A DNA stretch of 64,000 nt from Epiperipatus broadwayi (Eukaryota > Onychophora > Udeonychophora > Euonychophora > Peripatidae), in contig JAQFVV010006713.1 of NCBI GenBank assembly GCA_028023455.1, forward strand, positions 126,001 through 190,000, written 5' to 3'. The translations under genes and the position numbers were made by a program. The notes under the pieces are model-generated. The model made no database searches. It was not told where the DNA came from and saw only the letters and a program-made list of their open reading frames with translations. Below, in pieces: positions 11,595 through 24,329 of this stretch (positions are counted from its first letter, which is position 1; each line of letters opens with the position of its first letter).

Positions 11595-12514
11595 AGCTGG
11601 AAAATAATTTAATTTTTAAATTCAATATTTGCCCATTTTTGAAATTTGTAAATTATTGTACTTGACAGAAAATGTCAGTGCCTTTGGTCGTGTTATTCAT
11701 TTAAGAAAGAACATAGTTCTTCATTGACGTTCAAATTATTTACTGATGCAAATGTAATAATAATTGCCAGTCTACTCATACTATTTACATTGATACTGTT
11801 ATCGAGTGCACTGTCACTAGATAAATCATTTTTGACCTATTCGTCAACATTTCTGGCCATATCTTCAATCGATGCTGAACTGTTCTGGCTGACAATAGCA
11901 TTTATTTAATTCTTTCAATTATTTGTTGTTTATTTGCAAAGTCATTAAATCAGTATCTGGAACAATCTATGAATGCGTTTTTCAAAAATTTACCATCTGT
12001 AAATGGTTTCTGTTATTACCAAAGTTAAGAGCTGCAACAAAGCTCTAACTATTTATTTTGTTTTCAAACATTTAATACATGTATAGCAATGGCATTCAGA
12101 TTTTACTCATATCTTTATGTTTTGAAAAAGAAACATCGCTCAATATTGTAAATCCTGGCAGTAATTACATCAGTACATAAAGTAATATCAATTTGTCACC
12201 ATTTTCAATACATCCATACTTTTCAACCTATACATTTTGAAATAATATCTTTTTTGATTTTCGATTGTCCATAGTAATATTTTTTTAAAAAATATATAAA
12301 ATTAATTATTTCATTTAGGCAAATGTGCGATAATTATTTCATTTAAGTAACTATTCTTGTGCTACTGAACAGGTTCTACAAGTAAGAGAATGACAAGTTC
12401 GTCGAGTAATGATAAGATTCGTTCAAACAATGTTGTTATATTCCGCCTACAATCATTATTGAAAACCACTAAACATTACATCATCACCATTTCTTATGCT
12501 TAAGCAAGTTGTTT

Positions 12515-12776
12515 ACAGAGCGGCTAAACTCTCCATACAGTAGAGCCACCAGTGCAAGCAAGAATAATCAATGGATGCAAGAAAGTTTGTGCATAAAATC
12601 TCTATCTAATGCCTACTCATCCAAGGCTCCTCTCTGATGAAAGCCATAAGCTAAAAACTAATCTGGGATATTGGATGAATAAGCACTAGATAGGGATTTT
12701 ATGCACAAATCTTGCATCTATTGATTACTCTGGCTTGCACTGATGGCACTACTGTATGGAGAGTTTAGTCTCTGTG
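12515..12776. repeat. Foldback with about 105-bp arms inside the hAT element
   Basis: Arms 12515-12625 and 12671-12776 are inverted copies (CTAAACTCTCCATACAGTAG, CAGTGCAAGC, TGTGCATAAAATC, CATCCAA and their complements). The centre contains CTGATGA at 12634-12640 followed by AAGCCATAAGCTAAAAAC, and then GATA|TTGGATGA facing TCATCCAA. This is reminiscent of a decayed hammerhead. It lies within hAT sequence and is probably a nested insertion. Confidence 0.75.
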
Positions 12777-12956
12777 TTCATTACTGCAACTTTGTAATCA
12801 AACCAAAATGTTAATCTTATTATTTGTATTTTCTCAAAGTGTTCATTTTACGTTTATGTGTTATAATTTATGTTTATATATTATACTTTATTTGCAGAAC
12901 TCAAGTGGGTTACTTGGTGACCTGCGGGTCATAGGTTACCAATGCCTGATATACAG

Positions 12957-15900
12957 CAATCAGTAAATCAATTGCCTTATGTCTAAGATACAATAATAAG
13001 ATAATCAACAAAACTTAAATTTATGAAAACATTTACACAATAACACCAAATTACACAAATCCAATCAAGCATGAATAAGGAAGTTACTATTCATTTCATA
13101 TCACTGCCAATACATAAAAAAGATTCACTGTAATATGACAAAAACTTTTTCTTAGCATGTCCATCTTTTTTGATATCTGACTTATCAGTAATTTTTTTGT
13201 TTGGTTTTTTAACTTTTATTGTCTTACTTTTTTTTCCATTCATCTTTATTCTTATTAAATATAAACTTTGAATAAAATGTTTCAAGAATATATATATATT
13301 GTAAAACATTAAACATTGCAACAGACAATAAAAAATAAAATTTAATCAAGTAAACCACATATACTTTCAACGTATTAGTGTTGCAATACCAGATAAAATC
13401 ACACACATATACAGTATTTTACCAATTAAAAAAAAAACAAAAACGTATTTTTTTTTACTTATTTGAATGCTATTGGCTCTGATTCATCACAAGTTCATTT
13501 TGTGTAATAAACCAAAACTCCTTAATCTTTCGTTTTCTATCATTTTTTTCCTCACAAATTTCCTCAATAAATGCCAAGATCAAAACCATATCTATATTCC
13601 TTCTCATGATTCTAAAACACAGATGCATTTGTTAAATCAACCTTAGATTGTTTGGGCATAAGTGAATGCTGTGTCATTCTTGCCCTCAAAATTACTTTCA
13701 TTTCATCATAGTACATAAATGAGCAATCCAATTGGGTGCTTCCACTGCATACATGGCTTTAGACTGTTGGTATTGCTCTGAACATTTTTCCAATTTTATT
13801 TCCAATACTTAGTACATAGGATAGTGCCATCCATTTCTTACCATTTCTCAATCCCATGCAAAATATTTCTTTTAAAATGCTCAACATATCTAAGTATAGT
13901 AGTTGCACATATCATAAATATAAATCTCGAATTCTCAAGCCCATAAACTTATGTGACATTGGCAGATGAGATTTCACATTGGCACGCCCTCTAATATTTA
14001 ATACAATAATAGTCATTTTATAATACAACAAATTCAAACTCCATTTTATTTTTAAATTCACGTAGTACATTTTCTCTTTTTTTTTTCAGATTCTATAATC
14101 CAATTTAATTAAGATTTCATATTAATTCATCAAACATATAATTAATTACAGCCTGCGATGCACATCTAAAACATCATCCATACAGAGTACATATATACTA
14201 TTTTTATGATTGAATTAATATTGGAATGATTATATCATTTTCTTTAGATGCTAATGCTAAACTACAAACAACTGTACTAACACACAAATCTATTGGCCAA
14301 GTTTTTGTCATTTCATATACATTATTTCTAAATGCATAGCAGCAATAAATATTATCAATCCAGATTAAGACATTGTGAATAAATTCCTGCTTATATCTAT
14401 TAACATTTTTATTAAGTAATAATTAATTAATAATTTTAATGGATTCTTTCCTATTTACAGATCCATATAATTCCATAACATCCAATGAAATCATTCTATA
14501 TTCAACAAATTCCAAGGATAATTTAATGGGAAATAGTCCAAAACCTAATATAAAAACTATGTATGTATACTATTATAACAGGTCTGTTATATGGCACATA
14601 ATAATATAGTATGTGTGCACAAATATATATAAAGTTGAAAGGAAAATAATAAACACAGACAAAATTTTTTAGTAGATATTTTCTACATTCACTGAGAATA
14701 ATTCTATAAAGGGTTAAATAATTCTGAATTTAGAACAGAATTTTATTATGAAATAAATATTTTTTAAAAAAAGTCTAATAAATATTTATTATTCTGATTT
14801 AAAAATTTAAAAACAAGCAGGGTTTATTTTTGAAATCTTTTAATTAAAACTTATATAAAATATCTATTGCTTATTATTAATGCTTGTTTATATTTCTATT
14901 ATCTATTTTTAAAAAAATCTTTGATAAGATTTCCAAATGTAGCTTTTTAATTAAAAGTGCTTTTGGAGGAATTAAAATTGTTTCCAATCAAGAGAGATAA
15001 GGAAAAACACACAATTTTTAAATTATTGTTGTTGTCACTTCAATCCAAGTCTATAAAAGGGTTGGATAAAAAGATTATTTCAGTCTGCTTACAGCTGCAA
15101 AGTTGTCTTAATTTCTTTGCAAAGCAGTGGCCAAATAGGTCAGCTGCAAAGTCTGGATTGTATTTTTTGTAAGAGCTGGCTAGAACAGTTTAGGTAGTAA
15201 ATTTTTTTGAGCAAGTGGCAGCAATTAGCTGACCAAAATAGATAGCTCCAGTTTGTTGTTGGCTGTAGCAGAGTTTGAAAAAATAGCTCCCATGAAGATG
15301 CAGCTAAAGTCAAGCCAATAGATCCAGCAGTGAGCAGTCTACTAGTTCTATATACTTGAGTTTTGATTCACTTGAAGACTGGGTCAACTTCAAAATTGGA
15401 TCAATTAGCCTATTAAATATGTTTTAAGAAGGCAGCTGCTTGCCCGGAACAATTCTGGACAGAATTGCAGACCAAATTACCTGAACTATACCTTGATCAA
15501 TGTAGACCAAAAAACCAGCTTGCCCAAGAGAAACGATCAGTAGATAAAGAATTAATTATACATATCTATTTCAGCTATATGCAGAGAAGCACAGATAAAT
15601 GTATATATAGCTGGTGAGTTATTTTAAATACATTTAAAAGACATTTTTAAATTTCTAATATTTAATTTAAAAATGTTATAATTAGTTAAATGCAACCTGA
15701 TAGCATTATATATAATAATGAAATTTTAGATAATTTCTTTGGCTTAAAATGACATTTAAATCTATAACTTAAAATAAAACAAATAATAATTTGCTTGAGT
15801 CAAACGTCTAAAAGAAAGGATCAATTCAAAAAATGATTTGATATATGTGTTTTTACAGAAATTGTTTTTAGTAGTTCTTTAAAAAAAATGACATTAAAAA

Positions 15901-16820
15901 AATATAACTTGAAATGCAAATGGTATTGCTTGAATTATAATTAAGAGTCAAGAATAATTCATTGACCATCGTGTTTTAGACTATAAAAGAAAAAGAGACA
16001 TTTTAAATTTAAAGAACTTTTATCTAACTGTAACTTGATAGAAAAAAAAATTTTTTTTTTTTTTTTTAAAAAAGAAAACTAATCGATAAAGATTAGAACT
16101 TACTACAAAATAATGAATAAAGTTTATGTATTTTCAACAAAGTATACTTGTGAAAATAATTTTTAATAATTGTATTGTATCAAATTAAAATATGTCAAAG
16201 CTTGTCAAATAGGACATATATATATAAAATTTAATCATTTTTTGTCATTATTGAATATCAATTGAAATATATTAATGGTATATTATAAATCGTAAGTCTG
16301 CGCACATATATATGTAAATCACAATGTGATAATTTGTTTTATTATTGTATGTTAATCAAAATCAGAAGGCTTATGTGTATAGCCAATATTCTAGACCTTA
16401 ATATCGTTTTTTTATTGTTGTTAATAAACTTGAATTCAATTGTTAAAAATTATATTGCAACAACTCTTGTTCACCATAACAGTAATAGAGCTTATGTTCT
16501 CTGAGCTAGATTCAAGCATGGAATGAATATATAAATGAGGATGTATTTAGTGCTTTAGGGGAAGCCAGTATGACATTTTCGGGCTTTGTGCGAGAATTAT
16601 ATTCTTCAAAGCCCCTGCACTACATTTTATTTTATTTTAGTTTTATTAGAAATTAAGTTTATAAATGGCCAGTACACTAATAGTATTAAGTGATCAGAGC
16701 ATTGATGATGATCAGAATGTTTTAATATCCCAGCATTATTGTTTAGATTTTCTAGCTATATATTCTGATGCATTAACACTTAAGTTGGTACATCCAAATT
16801 AATATTTAAATAATTGCACC
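12957..16820. other. Intronic DNA, nothing recognised
   Basis: A+T-rich ERR-intron sequence. 14950-15560 is slightly less A+T-rich and has Lys/Leu-rich broken frames that I cannot assign. No termini, RNA genes or coding exons recognised. Confidence 0.4.
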
Positions 16821-16824
16821 AAGC

Positions 16825-16990
16825 TGGAAATGGCTCAATAGTTAGCCTGGTCCACAGAAGACTCATTTTCAATCCAGTCACCAGATTGACTGTTGATTTA
16901 TATTTTTTATTATTTAAATCCAGCCACAAGATGGATTGTTGATTTAATGTATTGATTTATTTTAATTGTTGATCATTCATGATGATGAAT
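16825..16990 (+). repeat. tRNA-derived SINE-like unit with internal duplication
   Basis: TGGCTCAATAG at 16831-16841 fits the pol III A-box consensus, and TTTCAATCC at about 16867 fits the B-box except its first base, with tRNA-like spacing. The body contains two copies of AATCCAG.CAC.AGAT.GA.TGTTGATTTA (about 16870 and 16917). This is the pattern of a tRNA-headed SINE. It lies in the ERR intron, opposite to the gene's orientation. Confidence 0.5.
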
Positions 16991-18509
16991 GCTTTATTTT
17001 GAGTATTACTTATGACTACTTATATTTGTTGATAGGTTGTATATTATACTTATAGTTGCTCTTCTGAGTTAGTTGGTTGATCTCACAGAGATCTACTGAT
17101 CTCTCATGCTGTAAAATATATAACATTGCTTATATATTTTTGGATATTAACATTACTTAATATTTTCTCATGTTAATATCTTTACCAATAATAATTATAT
17201 ATTTTTATACTTAATATTATCTTATTTTAATATCTTACTTAAATCTTGAATATTATATCTAACATTATTTGTATTTTAAATATATTGTTTTATTAAATTG
17301 ACTTGGGTTGTTGATGATTTTCCATCACTCCAGGTTCACCTCCAAATTACCCCCATCCTACTATACTATGTAAATGATGTTTTTATATGTCCATCACAGA
17401 CTATAAAGCAGGGATGACAATCACCAACCCATGGGCCACATCTGATACACAACAAAATCAAATCTGATCCCTACATAAATAGACAAAATCCACTCCTAAC
17501 GAATTATTAGGAGGCTAGAAAACTGCTGACTTTGTATTATAGTTAATGGCAACAGAGAAATAGAGAAAGAGACAATGACCTCATTAACACCTGCACAAAG
17601 TTTACTGATAACATAGGAGCAAAATTAATGTTCTGGTGGGGTTGCAATGATGCACTTGTATGTGCATGAAATAGAAATGGCAATACTATGTGTTGCAAGT
17701 GGCAAACATATGCACTTACTTATTTATTGAATCATAAGCCACAAATTATTAATGAACAGGAGTGTGGTGTACATTAATCAGATGATGCTACATACACATC
17801 GAAGAGTGTTATTGCCTGAGTATTAGTTTAGCATCGATAAACGAAGTTCCTTTGCATTTCATCGACTTTTTATTGAAAAAAAAATAATATTGCTTCATGG
17901 TATTTTATAAGTAAGTTTATGCCTTTTCTAATTATTAGAATTTTTAATGTAATTTATAGCCTACATAATGAGCCAATTAAAGAAAAAAAAACTGATGCCA
18001 AATGCCTCATTTTTAATAATTGAACATTCAAATATTTAATTGTAAATATAGACAATAAACCTGTTTGTTTGATTTGTAACTAAACTACTTCTTGTTTTAA
18101 AGAATATAATTTAAAAAGGAATTTTCCAACAAAACATTTCAACAAATTTAATCTATTTTCACTGGAACAAGAGAAAATTGAAGCAGAAAAATTAACAAGT
18201 GGTTTATATAAACAACAAAATACTTTCAAAAATCACTGTCGCACATAAGGTTGCAAAACAATGCAAATAATTTTCAGATGGGGAATTCTGCCCAGATAAA
18301 AAACTGAAAATTTGAAAAAATTAGTCTTTCATGAAGATCTCTTGTGAGACACATTGATATAATTTCAAACAATTTATGAGAGCAATTAAAATTCAAATTG
18401 GGAAGACTGTTTTTATTACACCCTGGCTTTAGATGAGTCATGTGATATTATCAATACAAATCAACTTTTTTTAATCTTTATTTGAGGTAAAAATAATAGA
18501 TTTGAAATT

Positions 18510-18779
18510 ATGGAGAAATTACTTTCTACATGTTCTATGAAAGAGACAACTGGCGAAATTTTTTTTATAGCCATAAAGTGGAACAAAATTGTCAATACAA
18601 CCAATGGGTGTCCTAGTTTGACAGGAAAAAAACACCAGATTATTAAAAAGAATAAGCGACAAAATAAAGCATATTCCAAGAAAAGAAATGATTTTTTACA
18701 TTGTATAATTCATCAAGAAATCCTTTGCAAAAAAGTTATAAAATCAAAACGTTATATCAGTTGTAACAAAACTAGTTAA
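18510..18779 (+). pseudogene. hAT transposase fragment, catalytic region
   Basis: An 89-codon piece with MKETTGEIFF, NGCPSLTGKKHQIIKKN and FLHCIIHQEILCKKVI, matching the TTDGAPSLTGK....HCIIHQE.LC.KV block of ZBED5/SCAND3-type hAT transposases. The usual TTDGAPS here reads TTNGCPS, losing the aspartate. It is separated from its C-terminus by the LINE insertion. Confidence 0.75.
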
Positions 18780-19562
18780 TTTTATTTGTGTAAGAACTTT
18801 AAATCACCTGCAATTCATAATGCGATTTTATCAATATTCTGTACCATACAAACATAAGATGCCTTAATCTTGCTAATGTTTTAAAACGATTTCATAATTT
18901 GTTGGATGAAGTTATTAGTTTTTTAACATTAAAGGCAAGCTTAATAAATTTTGTGAATTAAAAGATGAACAATGGCTGAACAGCTTTTTCTTCTCCGTTG
19001 ATATATTAATGTATTAAAAATGAATTAAATTTATCATTGCAAAGGAAAGGATTATTTATTTATATTTATACAAATGTCATGTCAACTAGTTATTTTCACA
19101 ATTTCAAGACACAGTTAACTTATTTTCCAATTTTGCAAAAATGAGAAAAAAAACTTAAAATGTGCTGATTTTAAGAAATATGAGGCAATAATAAATAACT
19201 TATTCAATGAATTTACCACAAAAATTGAAGGTTTTCCCAAAATTTCTTAAGATCTAGCTCTTAGTAAGTCTATCATTTGATGAGATGCATTGTGACTTAT
19301 TCTTTTTTGGAGTCAAGAATCTTTGAGCTATCATGCCCAGAGAAACCTGTTAACCACTTTACCTTCCCTTTCCATTTCCCACTCTAAATTCTTCCCATAT
19401 TCTTCTCTATCCTGTTCCATTCCATTTCCACAACATACTTTTTGTGAACTCCATAGCCTTTATATCTAAATCCCCCTTATCTTTTTTCCAAACCCAGCAT
19501 AAAAACCAAGAACCCACCTTTTACATAATCACTTTGTTTATATTTATTTTCCCACAACTTCA

Positions 19563-20255
19563 CTATTTGTGTCCTTCTACTTGCAAGCATTTATATTCAG
19601 TTAACAGATGCCTAATATTTTCTATATCTTCCTTACACAACTTGCAGACTAAATCACCCACATTTTCCCATTTATGTGTATATTCCCTTGTTGCTAAAGA
19701 TCCTGTTCGAGCCTTAAACAGTAAACTACTTTCCTTGCTATTATCATAAATTAACTCACACCCAATATTCTGTTTACTTCTATATATATTTAAACTCTTT
19801 TTACTCTCCATACTAGTTCTCCATCTCTCCAACTCCCTATTCTTTATTAATGCATCCCCCCCACTATTCTCCCTAACACAATCATCCCACCTTTTGTATA
19901 AGTATACTGACATAAATTCTTTATCCAAATCTTCTGCATACCATACTACCTTTCTCACCCATCTTGTTGCCTGCCCTTTACTCATAACCCAATTAAATAC
20001 TATTTTAGCTATTCTCTTATTATCCATAAACTGCAATCTACTGAACATTTTCATTTTGCTTTTATCTCTCATATAAAAACTTGACCATCCCATTTCTCCT
20101 TGAATTGCCTCCTTTGCCGTCCACACATCTGCATCTAATGCATGTCTTCCTACTTCTCTTTGTACTTTTTCTAAGTAATCTAACACCCCTTTACTTACAC
20201 ATAATACATCATTACCATATGTTAACCCTGCTACTGCCATTCCTCTTCCATACAA
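19563..20255 (-). pseudogene. LINE ORF2 C-terminal region with CCHC motif
   Basis: A 230-codon open frame downstream of the reverse transcriptase. It includes LTYGNDVLCVSKGVLDYLEK (the connection-domain style LTYGsE segment) and ends with VCKLCKEDIENIRHLLTEYK and a further Cys, a C..C......H....C zinc-knuckle pattern found at the C-terminus of several LINE clades. It is continuous and uninterrupted, showing that the copy is not very old. Confidence 0.75.
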
Positions 20256-20418
20256 TTCTAGCTACATCATATTTATTATATGAAAACACTGTTAATTTCT
20301 TTATCAGTCCTCTTTTCTTTTCTTCATTTATCAATTTTTTCTCTTCATTCAACCAAGCAATTTCTCTGATTACTTAAGATGATTCCCAAATAGTTATACC
20401 TATTCACCACACTTAACT

Positions 20419-21878
20419 TTATATCCCCCAATAAAAATTCTTTCTCTTCCTTTCCCCAGTATTAATCATCATTACTTTTGATTTTTCTTCACTAAATTTA
20501 ATCCCCATCTCTTTACCTACCCTTGCACATGTCCTCAGCATAACTTCCATATCTTCCCTCTTCTGTGCACAAGAAGACATCATCTGCAAATAAAAGACCC
20601 AATAATGTATATACTCCCTTGCCACCTATTAATGGTATCTCTACCCCTCTTCCTAGTCTTTCTATTGCTCTCTCCATTTCTCTCAAATACAACAAAAACA
20701 AAATAGGTGACATAGGGCATCCTTGCCTTAGTCCCACCCCATTTTTAACTTTAACTGATTCTATATTCTCCCTAATTGATATGTATAGTAATTATTTTCA
20801 TACAATCTCTTAATAAGATCCACTAAAGCTCCATCCATTCCCAAATTTACTAAACTTACCCATAATCTATTTCTATTTACTCTATCATATGCCTTCTCTA
20901 TATCTATAAAAACCATCTATAACTCTATCTGTATTTCTTCTCATATCTATAAGTTGTGTAACTACAAATAAACTATCTCCTATATGCCTATCTGATCGAA
21001 AACCTCCTTGCATTTCTCCCACTATATTATTTTCTTTCCATCCATTTTGCGACCCTTCCAGCCACCATATATATATATATAAAAACTTTATATAACACTG
21101 ACATTACCCGCTATCAGTCTATAATTGCTTAACTTTCTATGATCCTTACCCTTTCCTTTAAATAGTAGCCTTACTCTTGTATTACTCCAACTATCTGGAA
21201 AATCTCTCTTCTGTGCCATCTTATTAAAACATGATAATAGGTTTAATTTTGCCTTATGTCCTAAATTCATTACCATCTCTGCTGCCCATCCATCTAAACC
21301 TCTTGCCTTTCCACTTTTCAATTTCTTCCCTGCCTCATTCAATTCATTTTCTGTAAACCTAATATTTCCATTACTATATGCTTTTATGTTTGTTATCACT
21401 CTGTCCTTCACATCTAACATCTTTTCTATATCCATTACATACTTATTTAAGATTGTCTCTAATTCTTCTCTAGAGCTACACTCTATTCCCTCATCATCTA
21501 GTAATACTATTTCTCTCTCCCCTATATTTCTTCTTTTAATATATTTCCAAAATTTTTTACTCCCATCTCTTCCACTTTTATTAATATCCTCCAACAATTT
21601 ACTATTCAATTTTATTCTCTCTCTATAATTATCTATTTTGGCCAACTTCTTTTTTCTAAATACTTTTCCCATTTAACATTAACATCTTTTTCACTTTCTT
21701 TGTTCTTAATAGCACACTTATATTCTCTGCATGCTTTTTTCCTCTCTTTTACACTTTTACTAACTTTCACTTTTCTATTACTTTTATTCTTCTGAATATT
21801 CTCACCTAAAACCCTATTTGCCACTTTTTCTATTTCACCACACCAGTCCTTATATTCATCCCCAAACAACTCTTCCAT
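20419..21878 (-). pseudogene. LINE reverse transcriptase domain, frameshifted
   Basis: Minus-strand pieces in order: a Lys-rich linker (21878-21633); KLKSGKARGLDGWAAEMVMN and DHRKLSNYRLIAGN (21672-21088); FIDIEKAYDRVNRNRLW, motif A with its Asp (about 20920-20870); MGLRQGCPMSPILFLLY, motif B (20737 onwards); GLLFADDVFLC, motif C with the FADD box; and KFSEEKSKVMMIN, motif D. All catalytic aspartates are present, but frames change several times. A TA microsatellite around 21068-21082 interrupts the region between the YRLIAGN block and motif A. Confidence 0.85.
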
Positions 21879-22062
21879 GGTTTCTTCAACTTTTATTTTA
21901 TATTTTTCTTAACTTATTCTTATCATTCATTCTCCATCCACATCTTTCACTATCCTTTCTACTTTTATTACTATTTCCCATCACATTACTAACCATTTCT
22001 ATTATAAAGAAATTATGATCACTATTACATACTCTCTCTTCATTATCAAACACTTTAATTTT

Positions 22063-22770
22063 CTATACTTTATTCATTCCCTCTTTCTCTACTAATACAT
22101 AATCTATTGTGTGAAATATATTATTTCTAGACCATGTGTATTGTCCCTCATAAATATTTGATAAATTTCCAATGCTCAAATTCACTCTCTGACAAAAATT
22201 CTTCAAAAGCTGTCCATTCTTGTTATCTAAATCATCAATTTCTTCAATATGTCCATTCATATCCCATATAACCATTATTCTCTCCCCCTTTTTTTTGAAA
22301 CTTTGTATATCCTTAACTAGACATTCATATATGCTACTGCCACTCCATCATAGTTTGACTATCTCCAGTGGCTATATACACTATAGCCACCATCCATTCT
22401 TGTCTTCCTAACCTTATCTCAAACCACAAATGTTCTTGACATTTAACAGTATTTAAATATTTTTTTGACATAACTCCTATACCACCATCCCTTTTTTCTT
22501 TTTCTTTTCTATTTATATCCTGCCATACCAAGTCTTCCAGTATAGATGTGTTTCCACTACTGCTAATACCTCAAGCTCTTCATTTTTAACTGCTTTGTTT
22601 AATTCCAGCCATTTTTCTGATCTCCTACCACCTTGCATATTCAAATATCCAATTTTAATAATTTCTTCTTTCCTAACTACTCTTTTATAAATTCTTTTGA
22701 CTCTTTCTTCTCCATTACATTTATAAATAACTTGCTTACCATTAATTTTACAGACCCATTCCCTCTCCAC
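22063..22770 (-). pseudogene. LINE endonuclease domain (APE type), frameshifted
   Basis: Three overlapping minus-strand frames carry successive endonuclease motifs: IIKIGYLNMQGGRRSEKW (N-terminal Asn motif), LEVLAVVETHLYW (catalytic Glu), GGIGVMSKKYL, VIWDMNGHIEEID (the D.N.H motif, normally GDFN.H) and FHTIDYVLVEKE (S/T..D...V). Each jump between frames marks an indel. Role by family: nicks target DNA to prime reverse transcription. Upstream is ORF1, downstream the reverse transcriptase. Confidence 0.8.
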
Positions 22771-23133
22771 ATCTACATTTATATCTAAATCAGCTACCCT
22801 TTGTTTATTTCTTACATCCTGTCCATTCTTCTTCTTCGTGATAACACTGCAACTTAAAACCTTCTCCCCCTTTATAAGTTTCCCAAACTATATTCTTTAT
22901 AAATCAACTCCCTAAAACTTCATTTCTTTGTTTTGCTAAATGCAATTCATCTTTACTATATAACCCTCTTACTAATAAAAGAATCCCACACATTCACAAA
23001 CATAACAACATTTCTCTCACACAATTTTTTCAATCTCTCATTTATAGAACATGCCCCATCCACAATATATCTATTGTCAAATCATGGTAATAATCCAACT
23101 ATTCCTACTCTTCCTTTAATCTTACTCAAATTA

Positions 23134-23830
23134 CTAATCAATTTCTATGTACTCATTCATTACTCTCTCTGAAGGCTCTGACAAATTATTTGTCCCTACC
23201 ATAACATACACAACTCTACTCCCTTTTTTCTTTACCTTATCTTTAACATCCCTAATTCTAGCTCCAGGCAGACATATTCTTACATACCTGTTTCTATTTT
23301 CCCTTGCAATTATATCTACACATTCTCTAATTAGTGAATCTCCTATCAATACTGTCTCATAGTTTACTTTCCCTACTTCATCTGTAACATTCTCTTCCAC
23401 CTTCTGGACTTCCTTATCTACTTCTTCCTTATCATTCCTATTCAATAATTCCTTTATCTGCTCACACTTCATCTCTAATGATTTTAATTTTGCTTCTACA
23501 TCCTTTACCTCTTCCTCTATCTTACTTATTCTTTGGCTAACCATCTCCATTGCACTACTTATTTTTTCATCCATATCTCTTGTCACTCCATTAAAAACAT
23601 ACTCTATCCTATCTTCCTCAACTACATTTTGCTCCATTTCTCCTGACTTTCTCTTTAAACTATCTACACTTAGAAACCACTTTTTCACCTCTTTTATCAC
23701 ATTTACACCCTGTCTACATAGTCACAAACCTGTTACTTCCTTCCTAGTCTTATTTAAGCATTTCAAATGATAAATCTCATCACATATGGTACACTCTACC
23801 ACAGCACACCAGATTTCTTTCTGACCATTA
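23134..23830 (-). pseudogene. LINE ORF1: PHD-like finger, coiled coil and SGNH-type esterase
   Basis: The frame opens with WCAVVECTICDEIYHLKC, a PHD-style C..C......H..C cluster, then a TGA stop where a tryptophan would suit the PHD end. A Lys/Glu-rich coiled coil follows (EMVSQRISKIEEEVKDVEAK). The last part has esterase blocks: VLIGDSLIRECVD (block I GDS) and VVYVMVGTNNLSEPS (block III GTNN). ORF1 proteins with a PHD and an esterase are known from CR1-like LINEs, where they are thought to bind RNA and act in the retrotransposition particle. The esterase catalytic His block near the C-terminus is not clearly seen. Confidence 0.7.
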
Positions 23831-24329
23831 TATATATATACAGTGTGGAATACAAATACAATCCATATTCCTTATTTTTCCAAGTCCTCTACGCTATATT
23901 TAACTTTATGCTTCTTCTCGTATTCTTCAAACTCTTTATACCAAGGAGAAAACTTTACTTTCTTTCAATGGTGAATGATAAACATGTATTCCAACCTAAG
24001 GCCTCGAAACATTATCTTCTTTCTCAAATAAATCCTTTCTTAAATTAAAAAAAATTACTAAAAACCAACTAATCTTACATACAACTTAGTTATAAAGCCT
24101 CCTTGCAGTAACACCACTACAACAACAACAAAAAAATCCACTTCTATACTTAAAATGGCACAATGAAACACTTTCCAAAATCAAAATTCTTCATGATCTT
24201 TCCAAATCCAATCTCTCTTGACCCCAACTTTCTCTCCATGTCCAAACAGTAAGCACACAATTTTTATAGTAATTAATTTCTTGGAAAATAATTGCAAAAA
24301 ATATATAAACTTTAACTTATCTTGCAAAT

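Larger units (their letters stand above)
10260..12948 (-). mobile_element. hAT DNA transposon, inactive (ZBED/GTF2IRD2-like)
   Basis: The left end CAGGCATCGGCAACCTTTTT and the right end, whose complement starts CAGGCATTGGTAACCTATGA, are typical hAT terminal inverted repeats. The flanking octamers atataagg and atatacag match at six of eight positions and could be a decayed target duplication. The transposase is on the minus strand and broken: around 11880-11620 it reads RNVDE, INVNSMSRLAIIITFASVNN and NEELC, and at 11594-11337 MRGKNVGFVKLMENELGQP and LISFHCIIHEENLFAKP, the hallmark GKN.GFV.L..........FHCIIHEE segment of this hAT group. It inserted in the ERR intron and carries an embedded foldback at 12515-12776. 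Confidence 0.8.
19330..24240 (-). mobile_element. Non-LTR retrotransposon (LINE) with ORF1, endonuclease and reverse transcriptase
   Basis: About 4.9 kb on the minus strand; outer limits are approximate. Reading 5' to 3' on that strand are a PHD-like finger and esterase-type ORF1 (23830-23134), an apurinic-type endonuclease (22770-22063), reverse transcriptase (about 21880-20420), and a C-terminal region with a CCHC motif (20255-19563). The sense strand is conspicuously purine-rich. Frames are broken by several shifts and stops, but catalytic motifs persist, so it is a fairly recent, dead copy. It sits inside a hAT element and is co-oriented with ERR. ORF1 architecture suggests the CR1/L2-like group; the C-terminal CCHC is less typical, so the clade is uncertain. 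Confidence 0.85.

Noticed and set aside
19444-23362. Numerous plus-strand Ser/Leu/Thr/Pro-rich frames across 19.4-23.4 kb
   Set aside because: They are antisense shadows of the purine-rich LINE coding strand.
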